Positions 35,901 to 47,900 of a stretch of DNA of 64,000 nucleotides are shown one piece after another (position 1 is the stretch's first letter; the number at the start of each line of letters is the position of its first letter). Location: NCBI GenBank assembly GCA_905221605.1, contig CAJNDS010002535.1:111001-175000 (forward strand). Reading direction: 5' to 3'. The translations under genes were made by a program, and so were the position numbers. A model generated the notes under the pieces. It made no database searches and was not told the DNA's origin. It saw only the letters and a program-made list of their open reading frames with translations. The DNA comes from Symbiodinium natans (lineage: Eukaryota; Sar; Dinophyceae; Suessiales; Symbiodiniaceae).

Positions 35901-38900
35901 GCCGATTAATTTCTTGGATTGACTGCTCAACCATCAAACATAGCTGATCGATTGCCCGTGTGACTTCGAGAAGCTTTTCAGGACTCAGACACTTGAGCTC
36001 ACCCTCGGGAATTTCATCCTTTCTTGGACATGTTGAAACCTCTACGGGCTTCCCTGAATGCGGCTCAGCTCTCGCTGCAAAATGGCAATCTGTGTCTGGA
36101 GCGCCCCGATCTGCTCGGAATTGTTGTCCTGCACCATTCCCTGTGTGGGAGGCTCGCCGATCACATCCCATGATGGGCTCCTCTTTGATGAGCTCGAGCC
36201 GGCTTCCTGCTTTCGCGCCACCCTCTTTGGTGCCACTGGGAGCTGGTCGTCCTGAGTCGGTGCTTTCATCGGCCCTCGAGTCATTTGCGGCGCAGCCATC
36301 CCTTCGCCCTTCTCCGTGGGAAGGCTCAGCATGTGTTCTTGAAGGATCTCTGCCACCTCCATTTGCCTCTGAGCGTGCTCGATGGCGTTGGCAAAGGACC
36401 GAAAGCTGAGCAGGGACTTTGAGGTGATGTGCCGATTTCTTAAATAGTTGACGTACTCGGGATGCTGGCGAAAGGTGTCGAGAAAGAGCTGCCCCTTGTG
36501 GCGGCCTTCCTGAAGACGATAGGTTCCCCATTGGCGCAGGGAAGTCACTTCGGGCGGCTTGCTCAATGGCTCGAGGGGAGCTGGTGCCAAAGACAAGGTC
36601 GCGTCGTCTGTAGCAACCAGGGGCATGTTCAGGAGCTCGTCGATTGAGGTCGTCATGGTTGGCGGTGGCTCTTGACACTTGATGCTGAGGATTCGCTTCG
36701 GGCGTCGTATCCACTTCAAGAAGGGCACTCTCTGAACCATCCATTTCCAATAGAGCTACAACATCGACATGATAAAGCCCTTTTACCCCCACCGACAACT
36801 TTAGGCTTCGGTGATACTCCGGAATCCACAAGGTGTCTTCTTCAAAATTCAACTGGCACTTCATCTGTCGCATCACAGCGTTAGACAGCAGGAACGGTGT
36901 TTGCCCTGCCACGACTTCAATCTTAAACCACTTCTTCCCAAAGGGAACAAATGCTGCGTAGAGACTAGGCAGCGTCCCATTGTTCCCGAAACGAAACACT
37001 GTTCCTGATGGAGCCTTGTGAATGCGATCTCGAACTGACTTAGAAAGCTGTTGGACAAAGCGATCAAAGTTCACCTGACCGGCCACTGTTTTGCTCGCCC
37101 CCGTGTCAAGGATTGCGGTCTCGGCTCTACCTACAAACATCGCCTGTTCAGGGTGCTCATCGTTTCCCCTTAGCTTATTCCAGGCTCGTCGTAGCTTTCT
37201 TAAGTTCGCTTGTCCATCAGATGCTGCATGGGCTTTCCAGGGTCGGGTGTGATCAACAAGGTTTTCATGCTGACCATAAAACATTAACTCATGCTGTTCT
37301 TGAATTAAGGCGGGGACTGGCAAGACCTTCTCTTTCTTCTTCTGGGTCGTCGGCACGCCAAGGTTCTGAGGAAGACGGTCCACAATCTCCGGCTCGGTGT
37401 TGGCCTCGGTGGTGAAGAGAACAAGGTTGGAAGCTTCGGAGCTCGCACTGCCACTGGGATGCCCTTGAGACCCTTTCTGCTGCGGGCATTCGGCACGCCA
37501 ATGCCCTCGCTGTCCGCAGATCCTGCAGTTGCTGTTTGCTATCCTTTCAGCCAACGACTTTCGGAATGGCTGCCCTGTTCCTCCACGCCCACCTTTCTTG
37601 CCTCCTTTGCCTTTCCCACCTTTGCCACCACGAGGTGGCCAAAAGCCACGTCCTTTCTGACGATCTCGGAGTCGTTGTCTTGCTGCCGTGTATGCTGAGA
37701 AGCATGAGGCCAACTCTGGCACTTCCTGTACCAGATCCAGCAGTTGCTCTTCATATTCCATGATGAACACCCCGTCCTCGTCCCCTGCCTCGGCCAAATT
37801 GGCCAACAGCTGATCTTCGTCAGCCTCTTCCTCGATCATCAGGGCCTCCTCGTCATCTTCCTCGGCAAAGTTAGCGGGATAGGTCTTTTTCTTGATGTCT
37901 CCTCCCATGCTGAGGATCCGTGTTGATAAGGTTCGCATCGCTTGTTCCACCTTGCTCACTTCCATGTCTCCACCTGACAACGTGATGACCTTCCTCTTGT
38001 CCTCTGCAGTCAGCGCGCTTTGTCGAAGCAAGATGAATGCATGAAGTTGTTTGATTGTCATGGTGTCGCCGAGATCATGGAAAGCAACTCCAAGTCGATT
38101 CACGAACGACATGGTTGACTCGTCCTGCTTTTGCAGAGTACGATAGATTGCCTTCTCGAACTTCTCATATGTCTGCAGCTCAGCTGACTCATCCCAGGTC
38201 TCCAGGGCTTTGAGGAGTGTCGTTACCCCTGACTCTGGATCAGTGAGCTTCGAGGCGTCTATTTGCTTCACCTGGCTCCAAGCTGTGCCCTTGCACAACA
38301 GAGCCAGTCGAGGGGCAAGCATGCCCCGATCCTTCGGTGGACACACCTTGTGAAGGAACTGTACCTTGTCGCGGTACTCTCGAGGATCATCACTCGAAGG
38401 ATCGAATCCAGGAAGAAGGTTCCAAAAACCCGAGCTCCGATCTTCGCTTGCACCGGCCGCGGTGCTGCCACCACCTCCATCTGAGGTAGTTGCCATGTTG
38501 ACTGGCTGTGATCTTGCCAGCCGCGGTCGCCCTGTCCACCCCTTTCGCCTGAAACAGGCAGGGGCCCAGTGCCCCGCTACCAATCTGAATTGATTGGCCA
38601 AGTCACGCCGCTCCTACAGCTTAAGCGCCTGCTTGTCTTCCTTTTTCTCTTCCTTCTTCTCCTCCTTCTATCCGTCCAGCGTCCGCGCTGGATATGGCTC
38701 TGACTACCCAACCCTAGCCCTGCCCCGCAAGAGCCTGCAGCAACGGATGTGCTGTCTGATCAGACCTCAAGATGTTCACACCCTAAACCCTAAACCCTAA
38801 AACCCTAAACCCTAAACCCTACAGTAAACTCAATTCGGCTCGCTTGACTTAAGCGAAGGCGAACTACTCAAAAGGGGTTTTAGGGTTGGGAACCCTAAAA

Positions 38901-41900
38901 CCCTAAACCCTCGTCCTTGTGGATCTGCCCCCTTCAGGAGGTCCGCGCGCGCGTCGCAGAGCTCGCGGATGCCGGCAGCATTGTCGGAGATGCAAGCCTT
39001 CAGTGGGTTTAAGGCTTTTGGGGTAGGGTTTGGGGCTTAGGGAAAGGTAGCACATGAGCCCCAAAAGGTCTCGTGCTAATATGCCTTAATAGCAATTATG
39101 GTCGTATAGGATGTATGACCCCAAGTTTGAGGGTTCTTTGCTTCTTTGCGGCCCCCAAAGAAGTCAGACAACCCCGCAAGGAAATACTACACTAAACCCT
39201 CAACCCTCAACCCTCAACCCTAAACCCTACACCCTAAACCCTATACAGTCACGAGACTCAGGAGCCCTTGACACACTTGTTGATTGGGAATTGGGGAATG
39301 CGGCGCCTTATGTTCCCTATGTCACCGTTACTTCCCCAAACTCCCCGCGTAAGAGCCGAAGTGAAGTTTATTCGCCACCTAACCTAAGCGATGCAGTAGA
39401 AGGTTGTTTTGTTCTCATGCGGGCACGCGACCCAGTGCAGCGGAGTTTGCCGGTGGCTGTCGCAAGCATGCAGGTTTGCGCGAGCGGACAGAAGCACCTG
39501 AGCCACTATCAATGTATGGATATAGCTATGGTCACTACTATGAACGCCGAATACTACGACTACTGCAGCCGGGGCTCATATTGGCGTTGCTCTTGCTAGC
39601 AATTACCGAACTCTTAACCCCAAAAAACCTAAACCCTAAACCCTAAACCCTAAACCCTAAACCCTAAACCCTAAACCCTAAACCAACACTCTGGTTTCTC
39701 TCAAGAGATCATGAATAACAGGGTTAATCTGAGGTGCACTCTGCAGTGCCCTACCAGGTCTTCGAGCTGGGGGCTTCTGGATAAGGTTTAGGGGTTTAGG
39801 GTTTAGGGTTTAGGGTTTAGGGGTTGTTTGTTGTCACCCGTCTAGGCATGCTCCTTGTTTAGGGTTAAGGGTTTAGGGTTTCTTCGGCTAGAGTGTATTT
39901 CTTGAAAATGTCTGACCTGTACAGCCACTTCCTCCAGTTGATGCAACCAACACGGCCAAGAAAAAAAAAAAAACATGTGGGTCCCCTTCGTGGTAGTGAG
40001 CACCCAAAAAGGGAGCCGAATTTGAAAAACTACCCAATTACCAGCCCAGAGAGAATGGAACGCTTAGTGCGGAGTTCCCATGAGCTGGTCTTCTGAACTG
40101 AGGGGACAACTAGTCCAGGGGTTGGGGCCTAGGGTTGAGGGTTTGGGGTTTAGGTTTGGGGGCTCACGGTAAACCCTAAACCCTAAACCCTAAACCCTAA
40201 ATCCTAAATCCTCACAGTTTGGGGTTTAGGCCTAGGGTTGACTTACAGTTTTTGTTCCAAGAACCGGCGCCGCGCTAAGGAGGAGACTAAGGGTTTAAGG
40301 TTTCGGGTTTCGGGTTTAGGGAGCATGGTTGTTGGTAGGGAGCGGGTACGCCAGAGCCACACAGCTCTACGCAAGGACTTCTAGCAAGTTCTTCTCGCTA
40401 GATGCGATTTCTTTGAGCTGGCTTCCAAGCGTGCGTGCAAAACAGCCCCCCCCCCCCCCCCCCGGGTTTGAAAGAGGCCTACACCCCCCAAAAAGCCTCG
40501 CCCCAAAGCCTTTTTTAGCATCTGGACTCTGGCCGGCGAAACGCCAAACCCAAACTCCTAAACCCTTTTGCATCTGGGCCAAGGGGTGTGAACCAAAAAA
40601 CCCTAAACCGTCAACCCTGAACCCTGAACCCTGAACCCTGAACCCTAAACCCTAAACCCCAAACCCGAAACCCTAAACCCCAAAACCCAAACCCTAAACC
40701 CTAAACCCTAAACCCTAAACCCTAAACCCTAAACCCTAACTAAACCCTAAGCCCTGAAATGGGGGGGAGCCTGCAGGGCTCCGATGTTGTGGAAGTAGGC
40801 CGCAAGGGAAAGCACGGGCATGCCCTTGGGGAAGAGAAAGTCCTTCAAAGGGTTTAGGGTTTAGGGTTTAGGGTTTAGGGTTGTTCAGTTTCAGGGGTTT
40901 AGGGGTTCGAGGGTCTGAGAGTTCAGTGTCAGGGGTCTAGGGTTTGAGGGTTTCAAGAGATGCGCGTTTAGGGCTTTAAGAGCTAATGGCTCTCACGCTC
41001 GCTCAAGGCAGGCACGGGCTTCGGTTGGAAGGTCTCAGCTGACACGCCGACATCAGTTTCAATGACGATTCGACTCTACTATAAAGTCACCAACGGAGGG
41101 CAACACACCAAGACAAACCCCACCTTTTCATGTACAAAGTTCACCAAACGAATCACAAGACAATTGCCTAGCCTCCCGGGTTTAAGAACTAAGCTTCACG
41201 GTTTAGGGGTTTGAGGGTTTAAGAGTTGCGTTTCAAGTTTCGGGTTTGGGGGCTTCGAGGATCAGGGCCTGTGTCGAATGGGTATGTTGCAACATATCTG
41301 TTGCAGCAGGAGGCGACGAGACAAAAGAGCTTCTTTGCAATAAATCCACTTGGTCCTCTTCCGGCGTTTCTAGAGCCCGTAACCCTCTTTCGGCGCCTGC
41401 CAGTAAGGCGCTGCCAGTAAGGATCCCGCAGCCCATTTTTCTCTCTTCTTCTAAAGCCTTTTTTGCATCCGGACTCCTGTGGGTGCTGCCAGAAACTGCC
41501 CAAGCACAGGCTTCCAGCACTACTGACTGGACTTCCATAAAATAGCAAGCCAAGCAAGAGGCAGAGTCTCAAACATGAGGACAAGATGATCGACTCGCAG
41601 TAGCAAAACCCTAAGCCACCTATGAACAAACGGCCTGAAGCATCCTAGATCGGGACTCTTCCTGCAATGGCACGATCCGCGGGTTTAGGGTTTTCGTAGG
41701 GTTTAGAACCCCGAAGTATCCCCCTAAACCCGAGGCCCTGAACCCCAACCCATCCTAACCCTAACCCCTAAACTCCTAAACCCCATACCCTAAACCATCT
41801 AAACCCTAAACCCTAAACCCTAAAGCCGAATCCCTAAACCCTAAACTACGTCCTTCTTGTGCTTGCTGATCCGGTCGTTGCAGTCGGCCGCGCGCTCGAG

Positions 41901-44900
41901 GAGCGTGGAAACCAAGGTCGGGCTCCCGGCCATCACGGCGTAACCTGGGTCAGGGGGTTCTTAGGAGTTTCAGATTTCAGGGGGTTTAGGGTTTTTAGGG
42001 TTTAGGGCGTAACCTGGATCAGGGGGGGCCTTAGGAGTGTTAAGGGGGTTTAGGGTTTAGGGTTTAGGGCGTAACCTGGATCAGGGGGGGTCTTAGGAGT
42101 GTTAAGGGGGTTTAGGGTTTAGGGTTTTGGGGGTTGATAACCTGGATCAGGGGGGGGGGTCTGAGGAGTGTTAATGGGTTTTTTTTGGGGGGGGTTTTGG
42201 GGGGTTGATAACCTGGATCAGGGGGGTCTTAGGAGTGTTAGGGGGTTTAGGGTTTTGGGTTTAGGGGGTTTAGGGAGTTTAGGGGTTTGGGGGGGGTTAG
42301 GGGGTTTAGGGTTTTTTGGGGGTTTTCCTTAGCCTGAAAGGGGGTTTAGGGTTTTGGGGTTTTGGGGGCTTAGGGTTTTCCCTTCCTTCCTGACTTGCTA
42401 AAGCTCTGAATAGAGTGTTAGGGGTTTAGGGGGTTTCGGGGGTTTGGGCTTTGGGGTTTAAGGGTTTCGGGTTTTAGGGTTTAGGGCCCGTTCCCGGAAC
42501 CCTGGTCCTAGTCTCTGGGCATGCACAGGCCCGTGTTTATCATGGCTACGGAACTATGGACCTAACGCTGCTAGTTGCTTAAGAACCCCGAAAAAAATCT
42601 TCCTATTAAGGGCAACGTAGGAGTCATTGTTTCTTATTCTTTTGGGGTTCTTAAGCAAATAGTAGTAAGTTTGGGAGGGCAATATCGGAATTAGTATTTT
42701 TATTCCTTTGGGATTCTTAAGCAAATAGTAGAACTGTCATTTTGGGAGTCTACCACCTGATCATGGCATGCCCGCAGATGCTGCAGATGGGATCATGGCA
42801 GGAACCTGTGGCACAGACGTCGAAAAAAAGGCTGCGGGTAAGGAACTGAATTGAAGTACCATTCATCAGCTAATAGGCAAACCCTAAACCCTAAACCCTA
42901 AACCCTAAACCCTAAACCCTAAACCCTAAAGCCCAAACCCGAAACCCTAAACCCTAAACCTAAACCCTAAACCCTAAACGCTAAACCCTAAACCCTAAAC
43001 CCTAAACCCTAAACCCTAAACCCTAAACCCTAAACCCTAAACCCTAAACCCTAAACCTTCGAATGCCTTGGCAGGGAGAACCAGCAACCCAAGACTTCCA
43101 GGCAAAGGAACACAGCGGGGTCCATCCAGCCGGGTCCCTGGAGACGGGCTTTTGAAAGCCATTCTGGTGCAGAAACCTCAGTTGCTGTACCCTTCGGCTC
43201 AAAATAGCCCTAAACCCTAAACCCTAAACCCTAAACCCTAAACCCTGTATAACACGGCCTTTGGGCCCAAAAACCCTAGGATAGGAGTGCCTGGAGCCTT
43301 AAAGGGAAGAGGCCAGGCATGAGATTTTCCATTTAGGGCCAAGCCTCGTGGCGTAGAATATGTCTGCAGGGCTTCTGAGAGGAGCATGCAGCTTCCCCAA
43401 AACCCAAAACCCTTTTTTAACCCAGGACTGCTGAGCCCTAAACCCTAAACCCTAAACCCTAAACCCTAAACACCACTCAATAAGAGGCCAGGGAGCCATT
43501 CCACCGCCACGTCAAGCGGGGCTGTGAATGGATCTGCCTGCCGACAGCTCTTCAACCCTACCTTGGGGACGAAATGCAAGGTTTAGGGTTTAGGGTTTGG
43601 GGGATAGGGTTTAGGGTCTAGGGTCTAGGGTCTAGGGTTTAGGGCCCTAAAAGGGTTTATGGTTCATATGCCTTAGTACGAAGAATAGTCGTTACGCCCA
43701 TGCCAACGAAACATTCAGATCCTTGGGGACGAACTGAGCCCCTAAAAGGGTTGAGGTTTCGTATACCCCATATGACTTATAGTATTCTGGGGTATATGAC
43801 CCCAATTTTAGGGATCATTTGGTCCGCAAGGTCTTGGAGTACTCACCAGCGAAACCCTTCTTCTCGGCGCCAGAAGCCTCGAGAAAAAGCCCTGGCCATG
43901 ACCCTAAACCCTAAACCCTAAACCCTAACCCTAAACCCTAAACCCTAAACCCTAAACCCTAAACCCTAAACGGGTCACACCCGGGCCTGAGATTTGAAGT
44001 ACGGAACGAGGGCATCGATGGGATCAATGTCCGTGTTCGTGAAGAAGAAGGCGGCCTACCAGCGCATTCGGGCGGGGCCTTGTAGGGTTTTTACAGCACT
44101 CGGATGGATGATGCTTTTGTCTCTGAGCTCCCCCCCCGAATTTTTAAACCCACCGCCCCCCTACCCCCTAATCTTGAATACCCCCCCGTTATAATATGGT
44201 GTAGGGGGGGGGGGGGGTATTTAATATTAGGGGGTAGGGGGGGGGGGTTTAACTTAGGGGGAGGGGATTATGCCGATTTTCCGAACAGAGAACCCCATGG
44301 TAGTGCTTACATGTCGACGTCGCGGAAATCAATAGGAAGCCCTGGCGCAAGCTACTGCAGGCATTCTTCCGCTGAGGCCCAGATCTTGTTTGGGTCCGCC
44401 CTAAACCCTAAACCCTAAACCTAAACCCTAAACCAACTCCCAACCCCGGAGAGATCTTAAGCTCCCTCTGCAGAACACTTCGGCATGACTTCGGCCTGTT
44501 GATTCAACAGGAAGCGGTAATTGTGCAAGTCGCCTTGCTCGAGAAAATACCTTTCCAAAGGCCATGTTTTTTCGGGGACCTACGGTTGATACTGTAAATC
44601 CTGCATGACTCTACTATACTACGCCACCATAATTCCTAGGGTTTAGGGTCCTTAGGGTCATGCAGGATATAGATTATCAACAGTATCGAAGACTTTACAA
44701 ACTACGTGGGAAAGGGTAGTGCCCATTTAAGAACCATCAATGATTGAGGAACATACCTTATCTTTATTCGGGATCCTTAATATAGTTCAAGGTCTTTGAG
44801 TCGAAGGTCTTCTTGAACATCGATCTTAGGGTAGTTACATAGTCTAATATGGGCCCTTAAACGGGGACGCCTTGTGTGCCCCTTATGTCTTTTTAAACCC

Positions 44901-47900
44901 TTTAAAGAAGGTAAGGGACTATATTATTGAGGGCCATGAAGCTACCCTTAGATATGGGGGGGGGGGGGGGTGCAAGATTCGGGTGCCTATGTTGGAGGGG
45001 GGGGGTTCCTCATGAAGGGCATACACATGTAACAGGAACGAATAGCAGAAATTGCAATAGCTGTCCAACTGTCATGTCGTGACTGTGCGAGAAATTCTTG
45101 AACAATTATGCTACTCCGGGACCAGTCTCATTGCCATTCTCATTACCCTTACTATCACCATCATGATTTTACGATGATGCATATATGATTCTTCATGTTC
45201 CTGCTGTTGTTCTTGCGGTGGTGTCAAAGTGCTAAGAATCGCCTTCACTGTCGGAGCTCAAAAGTGCTCCTCTAGGCTCAGAACCCTAAACCCTTTTTGC
45301 ATCCGGACTCCCGTGGGTGCTGCCAACGGTGTGTGGAGGACTCTTTTTCAAGGAAATTCTCGATATGCCCGTGAAAGTACGCCCTGAGTTAGAGTTTATA
45401 ACCCGAAACCCTAAACCCTAAACCCTAAACCAAAATCGTGCACAAGCTTGGGATGTCTGGGTCAAAAGGTTGCGGTGGCCTAGGGTTTAGATTTTTAGGG
45501 TATGGGTTTAGGGTTTAGGCTTCCTTAAACCACGAAAAATGGCAGCCAACGGCACAGAAGCTTCTTCCAGACCATCTGTAGAATGACCCGCCCAATCCGA
45601 CTCCGGTCCGACTCGACACTGAACCTGGATCATGCGCAAACATCTGTGGGGGCCGATGTGACATCGCACACGAACACACTCAGGCCTTACACGCGCAGTC
45701 CGAATGCTCAGCCTAAACAAGGCACCTTTCAAGCCTGTCTGAGTCCTACCCAGTCCTACCCCTAATCTCAATTTCTGGGCCTTCTGCGCAGGCGCTGCAA
45801 TTCACTGTGGAATGCCAATCTTATGAATGCCAGAATGAATACACGCTATGAATTCCTAAGTTCAGGAATCTGCCGGAACCCTTGCGACATCAGGTCGAGC
45901 TGGAGTGGGCTTAGGCAGGAGGCTGGACCTTCTATGCAGCATGCCCTGAGAGGACACTCAGCGGGAATGGAGTGGCATGAGAGAACTCACATACTGCTGT
46001 TCCACAGCACGGCATGCTCCAAGACAGCGCCTAGATTGTAAACCCTTTACCGCAAACCCTAAACCCAAAACCCCCCTAAACCCTAAACCCTAAACCCGAA
46101 ACCCTTTACCCAAAAAACCCTTGTTGAGACGAAGGGGCTTCCCCAGGCCAGGTGCATCGATGGACCTCCCGGAAACTTATGTGACAGGGACCTCTAAAAC
46201 TAGAAAAAGGGTTTAGGGTTTAGGGTTTCGGGTTTAATAACTTAGGGTTCAGGGTCTAGGGTTCCATTGGAATAGGTATTGTGGGTGGGTTTATACTTGA
46301 TAATTATTTGTAGGTCCATTAGGGATGACCTGGGACTTTAAGCCCCTGTAGTGCGAAGAATGGCTAATTAGACAACAAGCCCGAGGACGCAATAACCCTA
46401 AACCCTAAACCCCCTAACCCTAAACCCTAAACCCTAAACCCTAAACCCTAAACCCTAAACCCTAAACCCTAGGCTGCCACCTTTGGTGTCCCCTTTGCGC
46501 TCAAGCAATGTAAATGGAACCTAAGCCTGCCCTGGCCCTGGCTGTTGCTACCATGCTTGCAGGTTCATGGTACTTCTTAACAAACTAGAACGGTACTGTT
46601 TAGGGTTTAGGGTTTAGGGTTTAGGGTTTAGGGTTTAGTTTTTAGGGTTTAGGGGTACTTATTCACCAATTCTATTTGTACTAACCCACTTATAAGCGGC
46701 GATAAGTTCAGATATGATTGGTGAATAAGTACCATGAGCCTACAAGCGTAGCTCCAAAGGCCTGAGCAAAGCAACGACTCCGCTGACATCTCCGTGCTGC
46801 CCGTGCCAACAGAAATTATGGACAGATCCTTGGGGGCGAAATGAACCCCTACAAGGGTTTAGAGTTTAGGGTTTAGGCCTCATACACCTTAAGAGACAGA
46901 TGTATAGGGTATGTGACACCAATTTTCGGGTAAGGGATGGGTCGAACAAATTGCAGTCAGAGGAAGCAGCCGACACGACTCCCGCAACCAACGACCCTAC
47001 AAACGATGCTGCTCCAATACTTTGGGCGCAATCGTCTTTCTCCAAACCTAAGAACCCTAAGAACCCCAAACCCTACGAACCCTGAACCCCAAGAACCCTC
47101 AACCCTAAGAGAACCCTGAGATCCGTACACCCTAAAGAATCCCAAAACCCCCAAACACACCCAAACCTCAAAGCCCTGAAAAACCCTAAGCCCTAAACCC
47201 TAAACCCTGAACCCTAAACCCCAAACCCTAAAACCCTGCCTCGAGGTGTGGAGTGCCAGGGTTTGGCGCATGGCACTCTCCTCGGCAACAGGGCTTTGCC
47301 TGCACCTTGTAGGGTTTAGGGTCTCTGCAGCACCATCTCCAAAGAGCGAATATCGGGCGCCAACGTGAAACACGAGTCTGCACCGCAAGCCCAGGACACC
47401 GGGTTTAGGGTTTAGGGTTTCGGGTTTAGGGTGCTAAGCTCTTCGGGTTTTGGGTTCCTAGCCTCTTGGGATTTAGTGTTTGGAAGGTCGTAAGGGTGTG
47501 TAAGGTTTCTGTCCAGGCGGAAGGGAAAGGAAGTACCTTCAACCCTAAACCCTAAACGAAGGAACGGGGCGCACTGCTTCTGGCATCCGTTTCGGGTTGA
47601 GGGTTTAGGGAAGCCACAACACCCATTGAAACCCTAGTCTTCGGGTAGTTACATGGTGTTAGTTATATATATATATATATGTGGACCTATAACCCCCCAA
47701 GAATGCTATGATTGTGACATATTCTGCCTACTTTTGGGCACCCACGAAATCTCCGCGCCCTACCACTCTAGGGTTTAGGGTTTAGGGTTTGGGGTTTAGG
47801 GCGAAAGACCTTCTCTGCAGCCCGAGGGGCCACGACTAGGATGCAGCCGTCCTGGGCGCTTCTGGGGGCCCCGTTCGTCTGTGTTTAGGGTTTAGGGTTA

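Larger units (their letters stand above)
30718..38780 (-). mobile_element. Complete Ty1/copia LTR retrotransposon in an intron of the SHQW/ANK gene
   Basis: An 8063-bp element: two LTRs of 198 bp that look identical to me base for base, one uninterrupted polyprotein frame, a primer-binding-like site next to the 5' LTR, and a 5-bp CCCTA target duplication. Identical LTRs and an intact frame mean recent insertion. Domain order GAG-PR-INT-RT-RH assigns it to copia. It is in the same orientation as the host gene and lies in the intron after the exon at 38929-38997. Confidence 0.96.

Noticed and set aside
36042-36740. Separate 232-codon gene inside the copia element
   Set aside because: It is an alternative frame over the polyprotein linker; the polyprotein frame is uninterrupted across it. 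It could deserve a look only if transcripts support it.
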